This document shows, piece after piece, positions 6,711-12,677 of a stretch of 64,000 nucleotides of DNA. The stretch lies in the IMG/VR virus record IMGVR_UViG_3300049740_002954, positions 1 through 64,000 of that record; one strand, given 5' to 3'. The notes under the pieces are model-generated. The model ran no database searches and was not told where the DNA came from. It saw nothing but the letters and a program-made list of their open reading frames with translations. The first letter of the stretch is position 1; the number at the start of each line of letters is the position of its first letter. The position numbers and the translations under genes are program-made. The DNA comes from a virus.

Positions 6711-6742
6711 GGGGCTCTTCGGGTCGAATCCCGTTGAGCCCC
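6711..6742 (+). other. tRNA-acceptor/T-arm-like minihelix hairpin
   Basis: A 7-bp stem GGGGCTC/GAGCCCC, a symmetric TT/TT internal loop, a 4-bp stem CGGG/CCCG and a TCGAAT loop. The 3' half resembles a tRNA T-arm plus acceptor stem, but D and anticodon arms are absent and the T-loop is one base short. No poly-T tract follows, so it is not an ordinary terminator. Confidence 0.55.
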
Positions 6743-6788
6743 AACGACTTACAAAACAGCCCTAGTCCGTGTGCCGGAACTCATTGAT
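6743..6788. repeat. Dispersed stem-loop repeat, copy 2 (inverted)
   Basis: Starts CAACGACTTAC and ends AACTCATTGAT, i.e. the family in reverse orientation, with AGCCCTAGTCCG in the centre. The 302-nt gap 6701-7002 otherwise holds the minihelix and two promoters (6832 and 6936). Confidence 0.6.
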
Positions 6789-6831
6789 AGATAAGCATTT
6801 ACAACTATTTTCATTTTATGCAAAAAAAGTG

Positions 6832-6859
6832 TTGACTCACCGGTATTTTCTGTCATACT
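6832..6859 (+). promoter_or_regulatory. Upstream tandem promoter
   Basis: CAAAAAAAGTG then TTGACT 6832-6837, 16 nt, extended TGT-CATACT ending 6859. No start codon nearby; it would give a ~135-nt leader for the gene at 7003. Confidence 0.65.
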
Positions 6860-6935
6860 AGTATTTATCAAGACGATAACCGCAAACAAAAAAAATTAGT
6901 CGAAACAAAAAAAACTTAATTGAAGAAAAAAAAGC

Positions 6936-6964
6936 TTGACAGATTAGACTAAATTTAGTACAAT
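6936..6964 (+). promoter_or_regulatory. Proximal promoter of the DUF932-like gene
   Basis: TTGACA 6936-6941, 17 nt, TACAAT 6959-6964; ATG at 7003, leader about 32 nt containing CAAAGCTAAAAATT before ATG. Confidence 0.7.
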
Positions 6965-7002
6965 TAACTCATCAAAGACAATAACTCACAAAGCTAAAAA
7001 TT

Positions 7003-7755
7003 ATGACAAATAGAATTAACCTCTCAGTATGTGCCACTAAAGAATCTTCTTTCGAAGACATCAAAGGAGTCAAGACTCCCGAAGCTACTGATTCTTGGCA
7101 ACCAATCGGTCACGCTTTCCTTGTTGATCGCGTTCAAAAACAAATGCAAGACAATGGTTGGGAAATCGTTGACACTTACCATTCTCTTCATCGCTTCGGT
7201 CAACGCTACTTCGGACTCTTTCATGTTAAGAATACAGGTCAAGACAATGACGAGCGAGGCACAATCGTTGGACTTCGTAACTCTCACGACAAATGCTTTC
7301 CTGCAGGACTTTGCATGGGCAACGCTCCATTTGTTTGTTCAAACCTTATCTTCACTAATGAGGTTGTGCTTGCTCGCAGACACACAAAGAACATCTTGAA
7401 TGATCTTTCACAAGTAATCGCTCGCACTCTCGGCAAAATGACTGAGACATGGGCAAGTGATGAGCAACGCATTCAAGCATACAAAGAGCATGAACTCGGC
7501 AACGAGCAAGCTCATGATCTTGTAATCCGTGCATACCAAAACGGAGCAATTCCAAAAGCAAAAATTGCTGATGTCGTTGAGCAATGGCATAAACCCGAAC
7601 ATGATGACTTCTCACCTCGTACCATGCACTCATTGTACAATGGTTTCACTCACATTCTCAAAGGTGGAATCACCGCTTTACCAAATCGTTCACTCGCATT
7701 GCATGGTGTTCTTGACTCGGAAGTCGGCTTGACTTCTCAAGTTGCAGTTTCTTAA
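7003..7755 (+). CDS. DUF932-like protein
   Basis: 250 residues. The core 'GLRNSHDKCFPAGLCMGNAPF-VCSNLIF' (about 87-115) followed by a basic RRHT segment matches the arrangement in DUF932 proteins of plasmids and phages (such as E. coli YfjQ: 'LLNSHDGTSSY...FRAVCQNGLV'). Biochemical role unknown. Two tandem promoters and a higher GC content with frequent CTT/CGC/AAC codons than the neighbours suggest strong early expression. The start is preceded by an A-rich leader without Shine-Dalgarno. Confidence 0.65.
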   Translation: MTNRINLSVCATKESSFEDIKGVKTPEATDSWQPIGHAFLVDRVQKQMQDNGWEIVDTYHSLHRFGQRYFGLFHVKNTGQDNDERGTIVGLRNSHDKCFPAGLCMGNAPFVCSNLIFTNEVVLARRHTKNILNDLSQVIARTLGKMTETWASDEQRIQAYKEHELGNEQAHDLVIRAYQNGAIPKAKIADVVEQWHKPEHDDFSPRTMHSLYNGFTHILKGGITALPNRSLALHGVLDSEVGLTSQVAVS

Positions 7756-7800
7756 TCATAACTAAACCTAAACCCAAACATTAACAACTATAATACTATT

Positions 7801-8031
7801 ATGAAAACACAGCCAAAACTACAAAATGTCGTTGATTCTCTCAAAGGTCGTTTCACCTCTCTTCTCGTCAAAAAAGGCGAGCAAAGAAAAGTGTTCTCCG
7901 CCAAGATTACAGGAGTGACTTCTCGCCATGTGATGTTCAAGGATACTAACGGAGGCAATCGTCGAGTCAATCGTCGCCATGTCCTTCGAGCCACTTGTGC
8001 TGACAAGACTTTTAAGAGGTCGGTGAGTTAG
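7801..8031 (+). CDS. Small basic hypothetical protein
   Basis: 76 residues, very basic (about 18 Lys/Arg). The central 'KVFSAKITGVTSRHVMFKDTNGGNRRVNRRHVL' region, read in two halves, suggests an SH3-like beta barrel that binds nucleic acid; this is inference. An intrinsic terminator follows 25 nt after the stop. Confidence 0.6.
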   Translation: MKTQPKLQNVVDSLKGRFTSLLVKKGEQRKVFSAKITGVTSRHVMFKDTNGGNRRVNRRHVLRATCADKTFKRSVS

Positions 8032-8055
8032 TGATAAGCTCCAAGCGAGCAACTG

Positions 8056-8082
8056 AGCCCCCCATTTTGGGGGGCTTTTTTT
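8056..8082 (+). terminator. Intrinsic terminator
   Basis: 8-bp stem AGCCCCCC/GGGGGGCT, loop ATTTT, then seven T (8076-8082). Confidence 0.9.
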
Positions 8083-8092
8083 GTATCTGATA

Positions 8093-8136
8093 GTCAACGA
8101 GTTATGAAAACTGCCTAGGGGATTTTTATATAAGTC
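8093..8136. repeat. Dispersed stem-loop repeat, copy 3
   Basis: GTCAACGAGTTATG ... CTGCCTAGGGGA ... ATAAGTC; the 3' arm is degraded. It sits between the terminator and the promoter at 8174. Confidence 0.6.
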
Positions 8137-8173
8137 AAGCAAAAACTTTTTTATTTTTTCTGCATTTTAGGGG

Positions 8174-8201
8174 TTGACATACGCATTTATTCTGTCATAA
8201 T
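8174..8201 (+). promoter_or_regulatory. Sigma-70-like promoter, leaderless geometry
   Basis: TTGACA 8174-8179, 16 nt, TGT-CATAAT ending 8201, 6 nt to ATG 8208. Confidence 0.8.
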
Positions 8202-8207
8202 GAAGTC

Positions 8208-8951
8208 ATGATTAAGACAACAATTCTCACTCAAGGAAACGCAAAGATAGTCAAAGGCGAAGAGCTTGGCTATGTGACAAAAGGCATCCACTTCGCTCCT
8301 GCTAGTCTCTCAGGCAATGAAGTTTGCCAATGGCGAAGTAAAGGTTGCACTGCTTCTTGTCTCAATACGGCAGGTCGTGGACGCATGAATTCAATCCAAG
8401 CATCAAGAATAGCAAAGACAAAGTTGTTCTTTGACAAACAATTCGATTTCCTTGCCAAGTTATCGAAAGAAATTTCTTCTTCAATCAAGTCAGCCACAAA
8501 GAAGGAAATGAATTCTGTTTTTCGTCTTAACCTTACGAGCGACATTTCTTGGGAATCAGTTTTCTTCAATGAAAGACAACCAAAAACAATTTTCGACAAG
8601 TTTCCGTCAATTCAATTTTACGATTATACAAAGTCATTCAAAAGAATGTGTGCTTTTCTTGACAAGCCTTTCACTAAAGATGAACAAAAATTTCCATCTA
8701 ATTACCATCTAACTTTCTCTCGTTCAGAAACAAACGATAAGAAATGTGAAATGGTTCTTGCTATGGGTGGCAATGTTGCCGTTGTGTTTCGCAATCAACT
8801 TCCAAAAACTTGGAAAGGTTATGAAGTTGTCAATGGTGATTCAAACGATTTGCGTTTCCTTGACAAACAAGGTGTGGTCGTTGGCTTAATCGAGAAAGGT
8901 ATGGCAAAGAAAGACGAAACAGGATTCGTGCAAGAAGGAATTGACTCTTGA
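8208..8951 (+). CDS. GP88-like phage protein
   Basis: 247 residues. The first 70 residues carry the signature of the phage gp88 family: LTQGNAKIVKGE, then 'GIHFAPASLSGNEVC', a Cys-x6-Cys-x3-Cys group and NTAGRGRMN (about 52-60), followed by an Arg-rich helix. The clustered Cys and basic residues suggest a metal-binding nucleic-acid protein. Exact function unknown. Transcribed from its own leaderless-type promoter; the promoter of the next gene lies within its last codons. Confidence 0.65.
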   Translation: MIKTTILTQGNAKIVKGEELGYVTKGIHFAPASLSGNEVCQWRSKGCTASCLNTAGRGRMNSIQASRIAKTKLFFDKQFDFLAKLSKEISSSIKSATKKEMNSVFRLNLTSDISWESVFFNERQPKTIFDKFPSIQFYDYTKSFKRMCAFLDKPFTKDEQKFPSNYHLTFSRSETNDKKCEMVLAMGGNVAVVFRNQLPKTWKGYEVVNGDSNDLRFLDKQGVVVGLIEKGMAKKDETGFVQEGIDS

Positions 8952-8976
8952 CAAAACAACTCAACTCAACTATTAT
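8948..8976 (+). promoter_or_regulatory. Sigma-70-like promoter, leaderless geometry
   Basis: TTGACA 8948-8953 (overlapping the upstream stop codon), 17 nt, TATTAT 8971-8976, 6 nt to ATG 8983. Confidence 0.75.
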
Positions 8977-8982
8977 TGTAAA

Positions 8983-9150
8983 ATGAATGATACTTATTAC
9001 GACTCAGCCGAAGAAATTAAACTTTCACAAAGCGAAGCTTTTAATGTGCTTGCTCAACATGGTTGCCAAGAACTTGATGAATTCTTTCAAGACATGGGTG
9101 ACAAAGAAGAGTATGATGCACAAAAAGTGTTGGAATGGTTAGGTTACTAA
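8983..9150 (+). CDS. Small acidic hypothetical protein
   Basis: 55 residues, acidic (DDTYY/DSAEEIKLSQSEAF; ends EYDAQKVLEWLGY). The true start is the ATG 6 nt after a -10 box; an upstream in-frame start at 8941 would place the promoter inside the gene. Helical; no known family. Confidence 0.6.
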   Translation: MNDTYYDSAEEIKLSQSEAFNVLAQHGCQELDEFFQDMGDKEEYDAQKVLEWLGY

Positions 9151-9208
9151 CTCATTGAATTCCAGGTAGTTACAAAACTGCCTAGGGCCGCTTGCGTAAG
9201 TCGTTGAC
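9151..9208. repeat. Dispersed stem-loop repeat, copy 4
   Basis: CTCATTGA at the stop codon, then GTTACAAAACTGCCTAGGGC and CGTAAGTCGTTGAC. Immediately follows the stop at 9150. Confidence 0.65.
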
Positions 9209-9251
9209 ATAAAACAATTAACAACTATTTTTAATTTTACGAAAAAAAGTG

Positions 9252-9279
9252 TTGACTTTCACTATCAATCTGTCACAAT
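9252..9279 (+). promoter_or_regulatory. Sigma-70-like promoter, leaderless geometry
   Basis: GAAAAAAAGTG then TTGACT 9252-9257, 16 nt, TGT-CACAAT ending 9279, 6 nt to ATG 9286. Confidence 0.75.
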
Positions 9280-9285
9280 TAAACT

Positions 9286-9399
9286 ATGATTAAGATTAGA
9301 AAAACCATTCTCTTCACCAAGTCAAGACCACACAAGGTCAAGGCAAAAGTGATTCACCGCAAACTCAAACACAAGGAGAAACTCGCCCATGTATCTTAA
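9286..9399 (+). CDS. Small very basic protein
   Basis: 37 residues beginning MIKIRKTILFTKSRPHKVK, with about 14 Lys/Arg/His. Short, but the promoter's -10 ends exactly 6 nt before the ATG as in longer genes, and the gene overlaps the next one. Possibly nucleic-acid binding. Confidence 0.5.
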   Translation: MIKIRKTILFTKSRPHKVKAKVIHRKLKHKEKLAHVS

Positions 9400-9634
9400 T
9401 GACCCAAGCCATCTACAAGTTCAAGACATTAGTTGCTCAACAATCGGCGATCATGTGATGGATTTTATTGATGAACGATTAGTTGAACCATTGATTCTTA
9501 ACAATCTAATGAACGCAGAAGAAGTAGAAGAATTATCTGTTGTTGGTGGAGCGATTAAGATTCTTGCAGAAAAAGCTCAAGCATACGACAATTTGTTTGA
9601 CAAAGACGGACAACTTCCTTATTCTTGTAATTGA
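9389..9634 (+). CDS. Hypothetical acidic protein
   Basis: 81 residues, acidic and helical (DHVMDFIDERLVEPLIL; NAEEVEELSVVGGAIKILAE). Start lies within the upstream basic micro-gene (11-nt overlap), implying coupling. Unknown family. Confidence 0.55.
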   Translation: MYLNDPSHLQVQDISCSTIGDHVMDFIDERLVEPLILNNLMNAEEVEELSVVGGAIKILAEKAQAYDNLFDKDGQLPYSCN

Positions 9635-9825
9635 TGAAACACTTGTTAACCAAATCAAATGACGGATGCTTTATCATTGTTCACTCAGAAGAGAAGACCG
9701 ACAAAAATGATCTGTTTATCTCTGAAGCGACATTCAAAAAAAACATTGAAACAAAAACATTCGTACAACACAAAAATCTAACTCACAATGAACAACCAAT
9801 CTACATCTACCATGAAGACCTTTGA
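9634..9825 (+). CDS. Small hypothetical protein
   Basis: 63 residues from the ATG at 9634, which overlaps the upstream TGA (TTGATGA). Mixed alpha/beta, 'DGCFIIVHSEEK'. No family. Overlaps the next gene by 14-38 nt depending on that gene's start. Confidence 0.5.
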   Translation: MKHLLTKSNDGCFIIVHSEEKTDKNDLFISEATFKKNIETKTFVQHKNLTHNEQPIYIYHEDL

Positions 9826-10174
9826 TGATTTAAACTTCACGCCTCACGCTCACGCAAAAGACTTGGGCGTCTCAGCCACCTTAACTCTCGACAATGGCTA
9901 TTCATTTAGTGTTGTCGCTAATACTGATGGTGGTGATCTGTTTTACGGCAATCACCCAAACACTTTTGAGGTTGCAATCTTCAATCAGCGAGGCGACTTT
10001 GTTCCACTCTCTGTTTCGGACGATGTGCTTGGTTGGCAAGTTCCACACCAAATCACTTCGCTAATGCATCAATTTGAGCTTGACGGAATCAAGCACGAAA
10101 AATTACTTCACGATCTTCGGAGAGACTTCAACGAAAAAGTAGTAGCAAAACACGCAGAGGAGGCAGAATTATGA
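9788..10174 (+). CDS. Conserved-type phage hypothetical protein
   Basis: 128 residues from 9788, or 120 from the ATG at 9812. The second start gives MKTFDDLNFTPHAHAKDLG, which resembles the beginning of a widespread phage family (F-DLNFKPHP, then NGY-SVV, then TFEVA and DDVLG), so 9812 is likely. Beta-rich N-terminal domain with helical tail. Function unknown. Confidence 0.6.
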   Translation: MNNQSTSTMKTFDDLNFTPHAHAKDLGVSATLTLDNGYSFSVVANTDGGDLFYGNHPNTFEVAIFNQRGDFVPLSVSDDVLGWQVPHQITSLMHQFELDGIKHEKLLHDLRRDFNEKVVAKHAEEAEL

Positions 10175-10347
10175 ACAGTTATCAAATACTAAAAAACGGT
10201 GAACCAATGGGCATACAAGGAACTTTTGACTACATTGTCAACGCAATACGAAACCTTGAATCGAATCTTGATCGAGCAACTCAACATTCACCTTTTACTA
10301 TTGAGCTAATAAATACTAAAGTTAAAATAACAAATACTCTTGTCTAA
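10171..10347 (+). CDS. Small hypothetical protein
   Basis: 58 residues beginning MNSYQILKNGEPMGIQGTFD. A true Shine-Dalgarno (GAGGAGG, 8 nt before ATG) precedes it, unusual in this window, and the start overlaps the upstream stop (ATGA). The end runs into the CAAATA array. Unknown function. Confidence 0.55.
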   Translation: MNSYQILKNGEPMGIQGTFDYIVNAIRNLESNLDRATQHSPFTIELINTKVKITNTLV

Positions 10348-10397
10348 ATACCAAATACTAAATAATCAAATACAAATACCAAATACACAAATACATC
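10332..10397 (+). repeat. CAAATAC direct-repeat array B
   Basis: Seven to eight copies of (A/C)AAATAC(C/T) over 66 nt; similar to the array at 4779-4858. The 229-nt gap 10348-10576 also holds stem-loop copy 5 and a hairpin, and no gene. Confidence 0.5.
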
Positions 10398-10472
10398 ATG
10401 CCATAGCAATGGAATAAGCACAAAAAAAGTAGAATAGTGCAGGAATTATATATTGTTGTAAGTATATTATTT

Positions 10473-10519
10473 TCAACGAGTTACAAAAAAACCTAGGGCC
10501 GGTTTCCTAAGTCGTTGAT
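10473..10519. repeat. Dispersed stem-loop repeat, copy 5
   Basis: TTCAACGAGTTAC, an A-tract, CCTAGGGCCGG and CCTAAGTCGTTGAT. It lies between convergent gene blocks, so it cannot be a promoter element for both; a 3'-end role fits. Confidence 0.7.
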
Positions 10520-10535
10520 GTTTAAAAGGTTAGGA

Positions 10536-10561
10536 GAGAGGGTTGACCTCACAACCCTCTC
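10536..10561. terminator. Hairpin between convergent units
   Basis: 10-bp perfect stem GAGAGGGTTG/CAACCCTCTC with a 6-nt loop. No long T tract on either strand, so a terminator or RNA 3'-stabiliser is only likely. Confidence 0.45.
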
Positions 10562-10576
10562 CCCTGTTATTATTGA

Positions 10577-10663
10577 CTAAAACTCTTCTTTTCCTAGTTG
10601 ATCTTGCACCATTCTGATGATTCCCACGATTGAACTAATGATTAGAATTGTTGTAATTTCCAT
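10577..10663 (-). CDS. Membrane micropeptide, copy B
   Basis: 28 residues: MEITTILIISSIVGIIRMVQ followed by DQLGKEEF. Paralogue of 4691-4768; 17 of the first 20 residues are identical or conservative although DNA differs at many third positions. It has its own strong promoter 8 nt upstream. Expected to be a single-pass inner-membrane peptide with a charged cytoplasmic or periplasmic tail. Confidence 0.65.
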   Translation of the reverse strand: MEITTILIISSIVGIIRMVQDQLGKEEF

Positions 10664-10671
10664 GTGCTTCT

Positions 10672-10700
10672 ATTATAGCAAAGGCGAGCAACCGAGTCAA
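10672..10700 (-). promoter_or_regulatory. Strong sigma-70 promoter of the micropeptide
   Basis: TTGACT (10700-10695), 17 nt, TATAAT (10677-10672), 8 nt to the ATG at 10663. Confidence 0.8.
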
Positions 10701-10996
10701 GCTTTTTCTTCAAAAATCTCACGCATGGACGGACTTATTGCAGTCATATCGTGCAAGTTTTCGTCATTATCGTAATCGTCATCCTCATCGGCTTTATCTT
10801 CGGCAGATGCGAATTCTTGGACTTGATCCTCGACTTCTTGTTTGGTTGCTTGAAGTAAACCATGCTCAACAACCAATTCTTGAGCGAGCTTTTCAGCTTT
10901 CAGATCTTCAATGAAAGAAGCAAGTGCAGGACTTACTTGTGCGTTTGTATTTTCGGCAATTCTGCGAATGTTTTCGAGTCTTTGTGATTCTGTCAT
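10697..10996 (-). CDS. Acidic helical hypothetical protein
   Basis: 99 residues beginning MTESQRLENIRRIAENTN. The C-terminal third is extremely acidic (DKADEDDDYDNDENL). Start chosen at 10996, 8 nt downstream of a -10 box, rather than an in-frame ATG at 11014 that lies upstream of the -10. Could be a DNA-mimic or scaffold-like protein; unknown. Confidence 0.6.
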   Translation of the reverse strand: MTESQRLENIRRIAENTNAQVSPALASFIEDLKAEKLAQELVVEHGLLQATKQEVEDQVQEFASAEDKADEDDDYDNDENLHDMTAISPSMREIFEEKA

Positions 10997-11004
10997 AAGA
11001 TTAT

Positions 11005-11033
11005 AGATTAGCAAGTTGTTTGTGGTTTTGCAA
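11005..11033 (-). promoter_or_regulatory. TTGCAA-class promoter
   Basis: TTGCAA (11033-11028), 17 nt, TAATCT (11010-11005), 8 nt to ATG 10996. An alternative TATAAT overlaps it. Confidence 0.6.
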
Positions 11034-11193
11034 GCAAAAACTTTTCAAAAGTTTTCTGTCCCTCGCGAGCTTCTTGAATTTCGTCAAGTTGGATTTGAGC
11101 ATTGATTACCATTTGCATGGCTTCAATGTTTCCTTCGTCAGCCACAGGCGTTTGTATTCTGATGATTTCTTTTAGTTCTTGTTCTTTTGTCAT
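11008..11193 (-). CDS. Small hypothetical protein
   Basis: 61 residues, helical, Gln/Glu-rich (IEAMQMVINAQIQLDEIQEA). Its 3' end contains the promoter of the next gene. No family. Confidence 0.55.
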   Translation of the reverse strand: MTKEQELKEIIRIQTPVADEGNIEAMQMVINAQIQLDEIQEAREGQKTFEKFLLAKPQTTC

Positions 11194-11202
11194 AATGATT
11201 TG

Positions 11203-11230
11203 AGTCTAATGATTTGATTGTGAAAGTCAA
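11203..11230 (-). promoter_or_regulatory. Sigma-70-like promoter, very short leader
   Basis: TTGACT (11230-11225), 16 nt, TAGACT (11208-11203), 9 nt to ATG 11193. Confidence 0.6.
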
Positions 11231-11233
11231 GCC

Positions 11234-11440
11234 TTATTGCCAAATTGTTTCGACATCGTCATGAATTTGGGAAAAGGTGATGTCTTGCTCTTCGGCAAGT
11301 ATTCTGTCAAGGTACGGAGATCGACCTGTTTTTCTGTCGATGTTCGCAGAACGAACTCGCGGATATTCTTGGGATGGGTTATCCCAAACTTTAACGCTGT
11401 AGTGGGTTGACCACTTTTTAATTCTAATTTTCTTAATCAT
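11234..11440 (-). CDS. Small basic hypothetical protein
   Basis: 68 residues beginning MIKKIRIKKWSTHYSVKVWD. Basic N-terminus, acidic C-terminus. The start at 11440 is chosen because the promoter lies between it and the in-frame ATG at 11509. Unknown family. Confidence 0.55.
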   Translation of the reverse strand: MIKKIRIKKWSTHYSVKVWDNPSQEYPRVRSANIDRKTGRSPYLDRILAEEQDITFSQIHDDVETIWQ

Positions 11441-11448
11441 ATGTTTTA

Positions 11449-11477
11449 AACTTAAACTATTTTTAATGCAATTGCAA
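11449..11477 (-). promoter_or_regulatory. TTGCAA-class promoter
   Basis: TTGCAA (11477-11472), 17 nt, TAAGTT (11454-11449), 8 nt to ATG 11440. It overlaps the 5' part of this transcript's upstream neighbour region. Confidence 0.55.
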
Positions 11478-11489
11478 GCACAAAGTGAT

Positions 11490-11675
11490 TTATTTTTCAC
11501 TTTCTGCAAAAGATTCTTTAATTTGTTTAAGAGTCCATATATGACCCCCCACGTCTTCGTATAGTGGGGAAAACTCGTGATCCTCTAGGATTCGTGGAGA
11601 AAACTCCGCGTCAATGTAGACACGCCCTACAATTCCGAGGACGTCTTCCATGTATTCTATTAATTCAATTTCCAT
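11490..11675 (-). CDS. Small acidic hypothetical protein
   Basis: 61 residues beginning MEIELIEYMEDVLGIVGRVY; acidic, with a C-terminal helix. No family. -10 box 6 nt upstream of ATG. Confidence 0.55.
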   Translation of the reverse strand: MEIELIEYMEDVLGIVGRVYIDAEFSPRILEDHEFSPLYEDVGGHIWTLKQIKESFAESEK

Positions 11676-11681
11676 ACTTAT

Positions 11682-11709
11682 AACCTAACACGTTTTAAAA
11701 AAAACACAA
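11682..11709 (-). promoter_or_regulatory. Promoter with leaderless geometry (weak -35)
   Basis: TTGTGT (11709-11704), 16 nt, TAGGTT (11687-11682), 6 nt to ATG 11675. Confidence 0.5.
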
Positions 11710-11791
11710 GAAAAAAGTTTAAAAGTTATTCACAAAATTCAATTTAAAGATTGGCACGAAACTTGTATAAACTTTTCTGTAAACGCTTGAA

Positions 11792-11841
11792 ACGCAACGA
11801 CTTCCGGAAAAACCGGAGGGTTGTTGCCCTAACTCGTTGAC
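11792..11841. repeat. Dispersed stem-loop repeat, copy 6 (inverted)
   Basis: Begins GCAACGACTTCCGG and ends CCCTAACTCGTTGA. An internal CTCCGG/CCGGAAG stem replaces the usual centre, a compensated variation that supports a conserved fold. Confidence 0.65.
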
Positions 11842-11869
11842 CATTAGGACTTTAGAAGTCCGTTTGGTC
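11839..11869 (-). terminator. Hairpin downstream of the gene at 11894
   Basis: Nested stem GACC/GGTC around GGACTT/AAGTCC with a 3-nt loop. It lies 25 nt after the minus-strand stop; there is no T tract. Confidence 0.4.
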
Positions 11870-11893
11870 GTGGAAGCCCCAGTCTATGTCGGG

Positions 11894-12040
11894 TTACTCC
11901 TCGAAGTCGAGGAGTGAGACCTTGTCCTGCAGGTCGCCGATTTCGTTGCGAATCGCAACGCGATCAGCAGAAGTGAGAACGGAGTCCGCGAGGACTTCGC
12001 GGAGGAGAGAGATTTTGTTTAGCATTTCTGTTTTAGTCAT
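11894..12040 (-). CDS. Small hypothetical protein
   Basis: 48 residues beginning MTKTEMLNKISLLREVLADS, a helical and acidic coiled coil. Locally higher GC and biased codons (CTC, GCG, GAG) unlike its neighbours. The start is fixed by a promoter ending 6 nt upstream. Confidence 0.6.
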   Translation of the reverse strand: MTKTEMLNKISLLREVLADSVLTSADRVAIRNEIGDLQDKVSLLDFEE

Positions 12041-12046
12041 ATAAGT

Positions 12047-12075
12047 AATCTAGCAAAGTTTTTCGGAAAAGTCAA
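12047..12075 (-). promoter_or_regulatory. Sigma-70-like promoter, leaderless geometry
   Basis: TTGACT (12075-12070), 17 nt, TAGATT (12052-12047), 6 nt to ATG 12040. Confidence 0.75.
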
Positions 12076-12093
12076 GTTTTTTTTAATTTTTTT

Positions 12094-12315
12094 TTATTCG
12101 TCCATAAGCCATTCGTCAAGTGCGTAAGTGTCAAGATCTGGATCTTTGTAGCTCGCTCCGTCCGGAGTTGTGGGTGTGTCCATCTCTTCGAGCTTGTTCG
12201 CAAGATCTTTATAGTTTACAAATCTGCGAGAAAGCTTGTAGAGAGCTTCGTCATTTCCTAGCCAAAGAGCAACATTCCAAGTTGCCCAATTTTTCCAACC
12301 GTTGTAATTTTCCAT
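12094..12315 (-). CDS. Phage protein of the 'GWKNWATWNVALW' type
   Basis: 73 residues. The start MENYNGWKNWATWNVALWLG matches a very common phage/plasmid family in which G-[WY]-x-N-x-x-T-W-x-V-x-L-W begins a short helical protein. Function unknown. Acidic C-terminus. Confidence 0.7.
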   Translation of the reverse strand: MENYNGWKNWATWNVALWLGNDEALYKLSRRFVNYKDLANKLEEMDTPTTPDGASYKDPDLDTYALDEWLMDE

Positions 12316-12321
12316 AATTTG

Positions 12322-12350
12322 ATACTGACAGGTTAAGGGTTAAAGGTCAA
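12322..12350 (-). promoter_or_regulatory. Sigma-70-like promoter, leaderless geometry
   Basis: TTGACC (12350-12345), 17 nt, CAGTAT (12327-12322), 6 nt to ATG 12315. It overlaps the end of the upstream gene. Confidence 0.7.
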
Positions 12351-12529
12351 GCAAAAAAAGGATGAATCTCAATTTGCCAAGGCATAAAGTTGAAGCGATA
12401 CTGAGAACGATACAACCTGCAAGTGATTAACTTGCCAAGGCTATCTTTGCGAGCGAAGCCCACGACTTGAAAGGTTTTACCCTTGTGTGTGCCATATTTG
12501 ACACGAACTACATCATTTAACTTAATCAT
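12347..12529 (-). CDS. Small KOW-like protein
   Basis: 60 residues beginning MIKLNDVVRVKYGTHKGKTF. The V-R-V-x4-H-K-G-K-x3-V-V-G pattern resembles a KOW motif of NusG/L24-type RNA-binding SH3 folds. Start at 12529 (after a -10 box), not the in-frame ATG at 12559. If the fold is right it might touch RNA or RNA polymerase; inference only. Confidence 0.5.
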   Translation of the reverse strand: MIKLNDVVRVKYGTHKGKTFQVVGFARKDSLGKLITCRLYRSQYRFNFMPWQIEIHPFFA

Positions 12530-12537
12530 ATACCTAC

Positions 12538-12566
12538 AAGGTAGCACAGTACGAAGCAAATTGCAA
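12538..12566 (-). promoter_or_regulatory. TTGCAA-class promoter with TACCT/AGGTA dyad
   Basis: TTGCAA (12566-12561), 17 nt, TACCTT (12543-12538), 8 nt to ATG 12529. TACCTTGTAGGTA forms a perfect 5-bp dyad over the -10 and start site, identical to that at 15802. Confidence 0.65.
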
Positions 12567-12627
12567 GAAAAAAGCGATAAAGTTATTCACAAAAGTGCAT
12601 TTTATTTTGTGGTGCAAGTTGTTGTTT

Positions 12628-12674
12628 TTCAATGAGTTACGAAAAAGCCTAGGGCCGAAGCCCTAAGTCGTTGA
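12628..12674. repeat. Dispersed stem-loop repeat, copy 7
   Basis: TTCAATGAGTTAC, AAAAAGCCTAGGGCCG, AAGCCCTAAGTCGTTGAT; AGGGC/GCCCT pairs inside the arms. It starts 4 nt past the stop of the nuclease gene at 12678. Confidence 0.7.
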
Positions 12675-12677
12675 TAC

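Noticed and set aside
6701-6760. Complete tRNA gene
   Set aside because: Only acceptor-like and T-arm-like helices exist; no D or anticodon arm can be placed between them.
6711-6788. Integration attachment site (attP)
   Set aside because: The tRNA-like 3' end fits the idea, but no integrase or recombinase gene is visible in this window, so it is only listed as one option.
7024-7633. Several antisense open frames over the DUF932-like gene
   Set aside because: They mirror a GC-biased, strongly coding plus-strand gene and have no promoters or conserved motifs.
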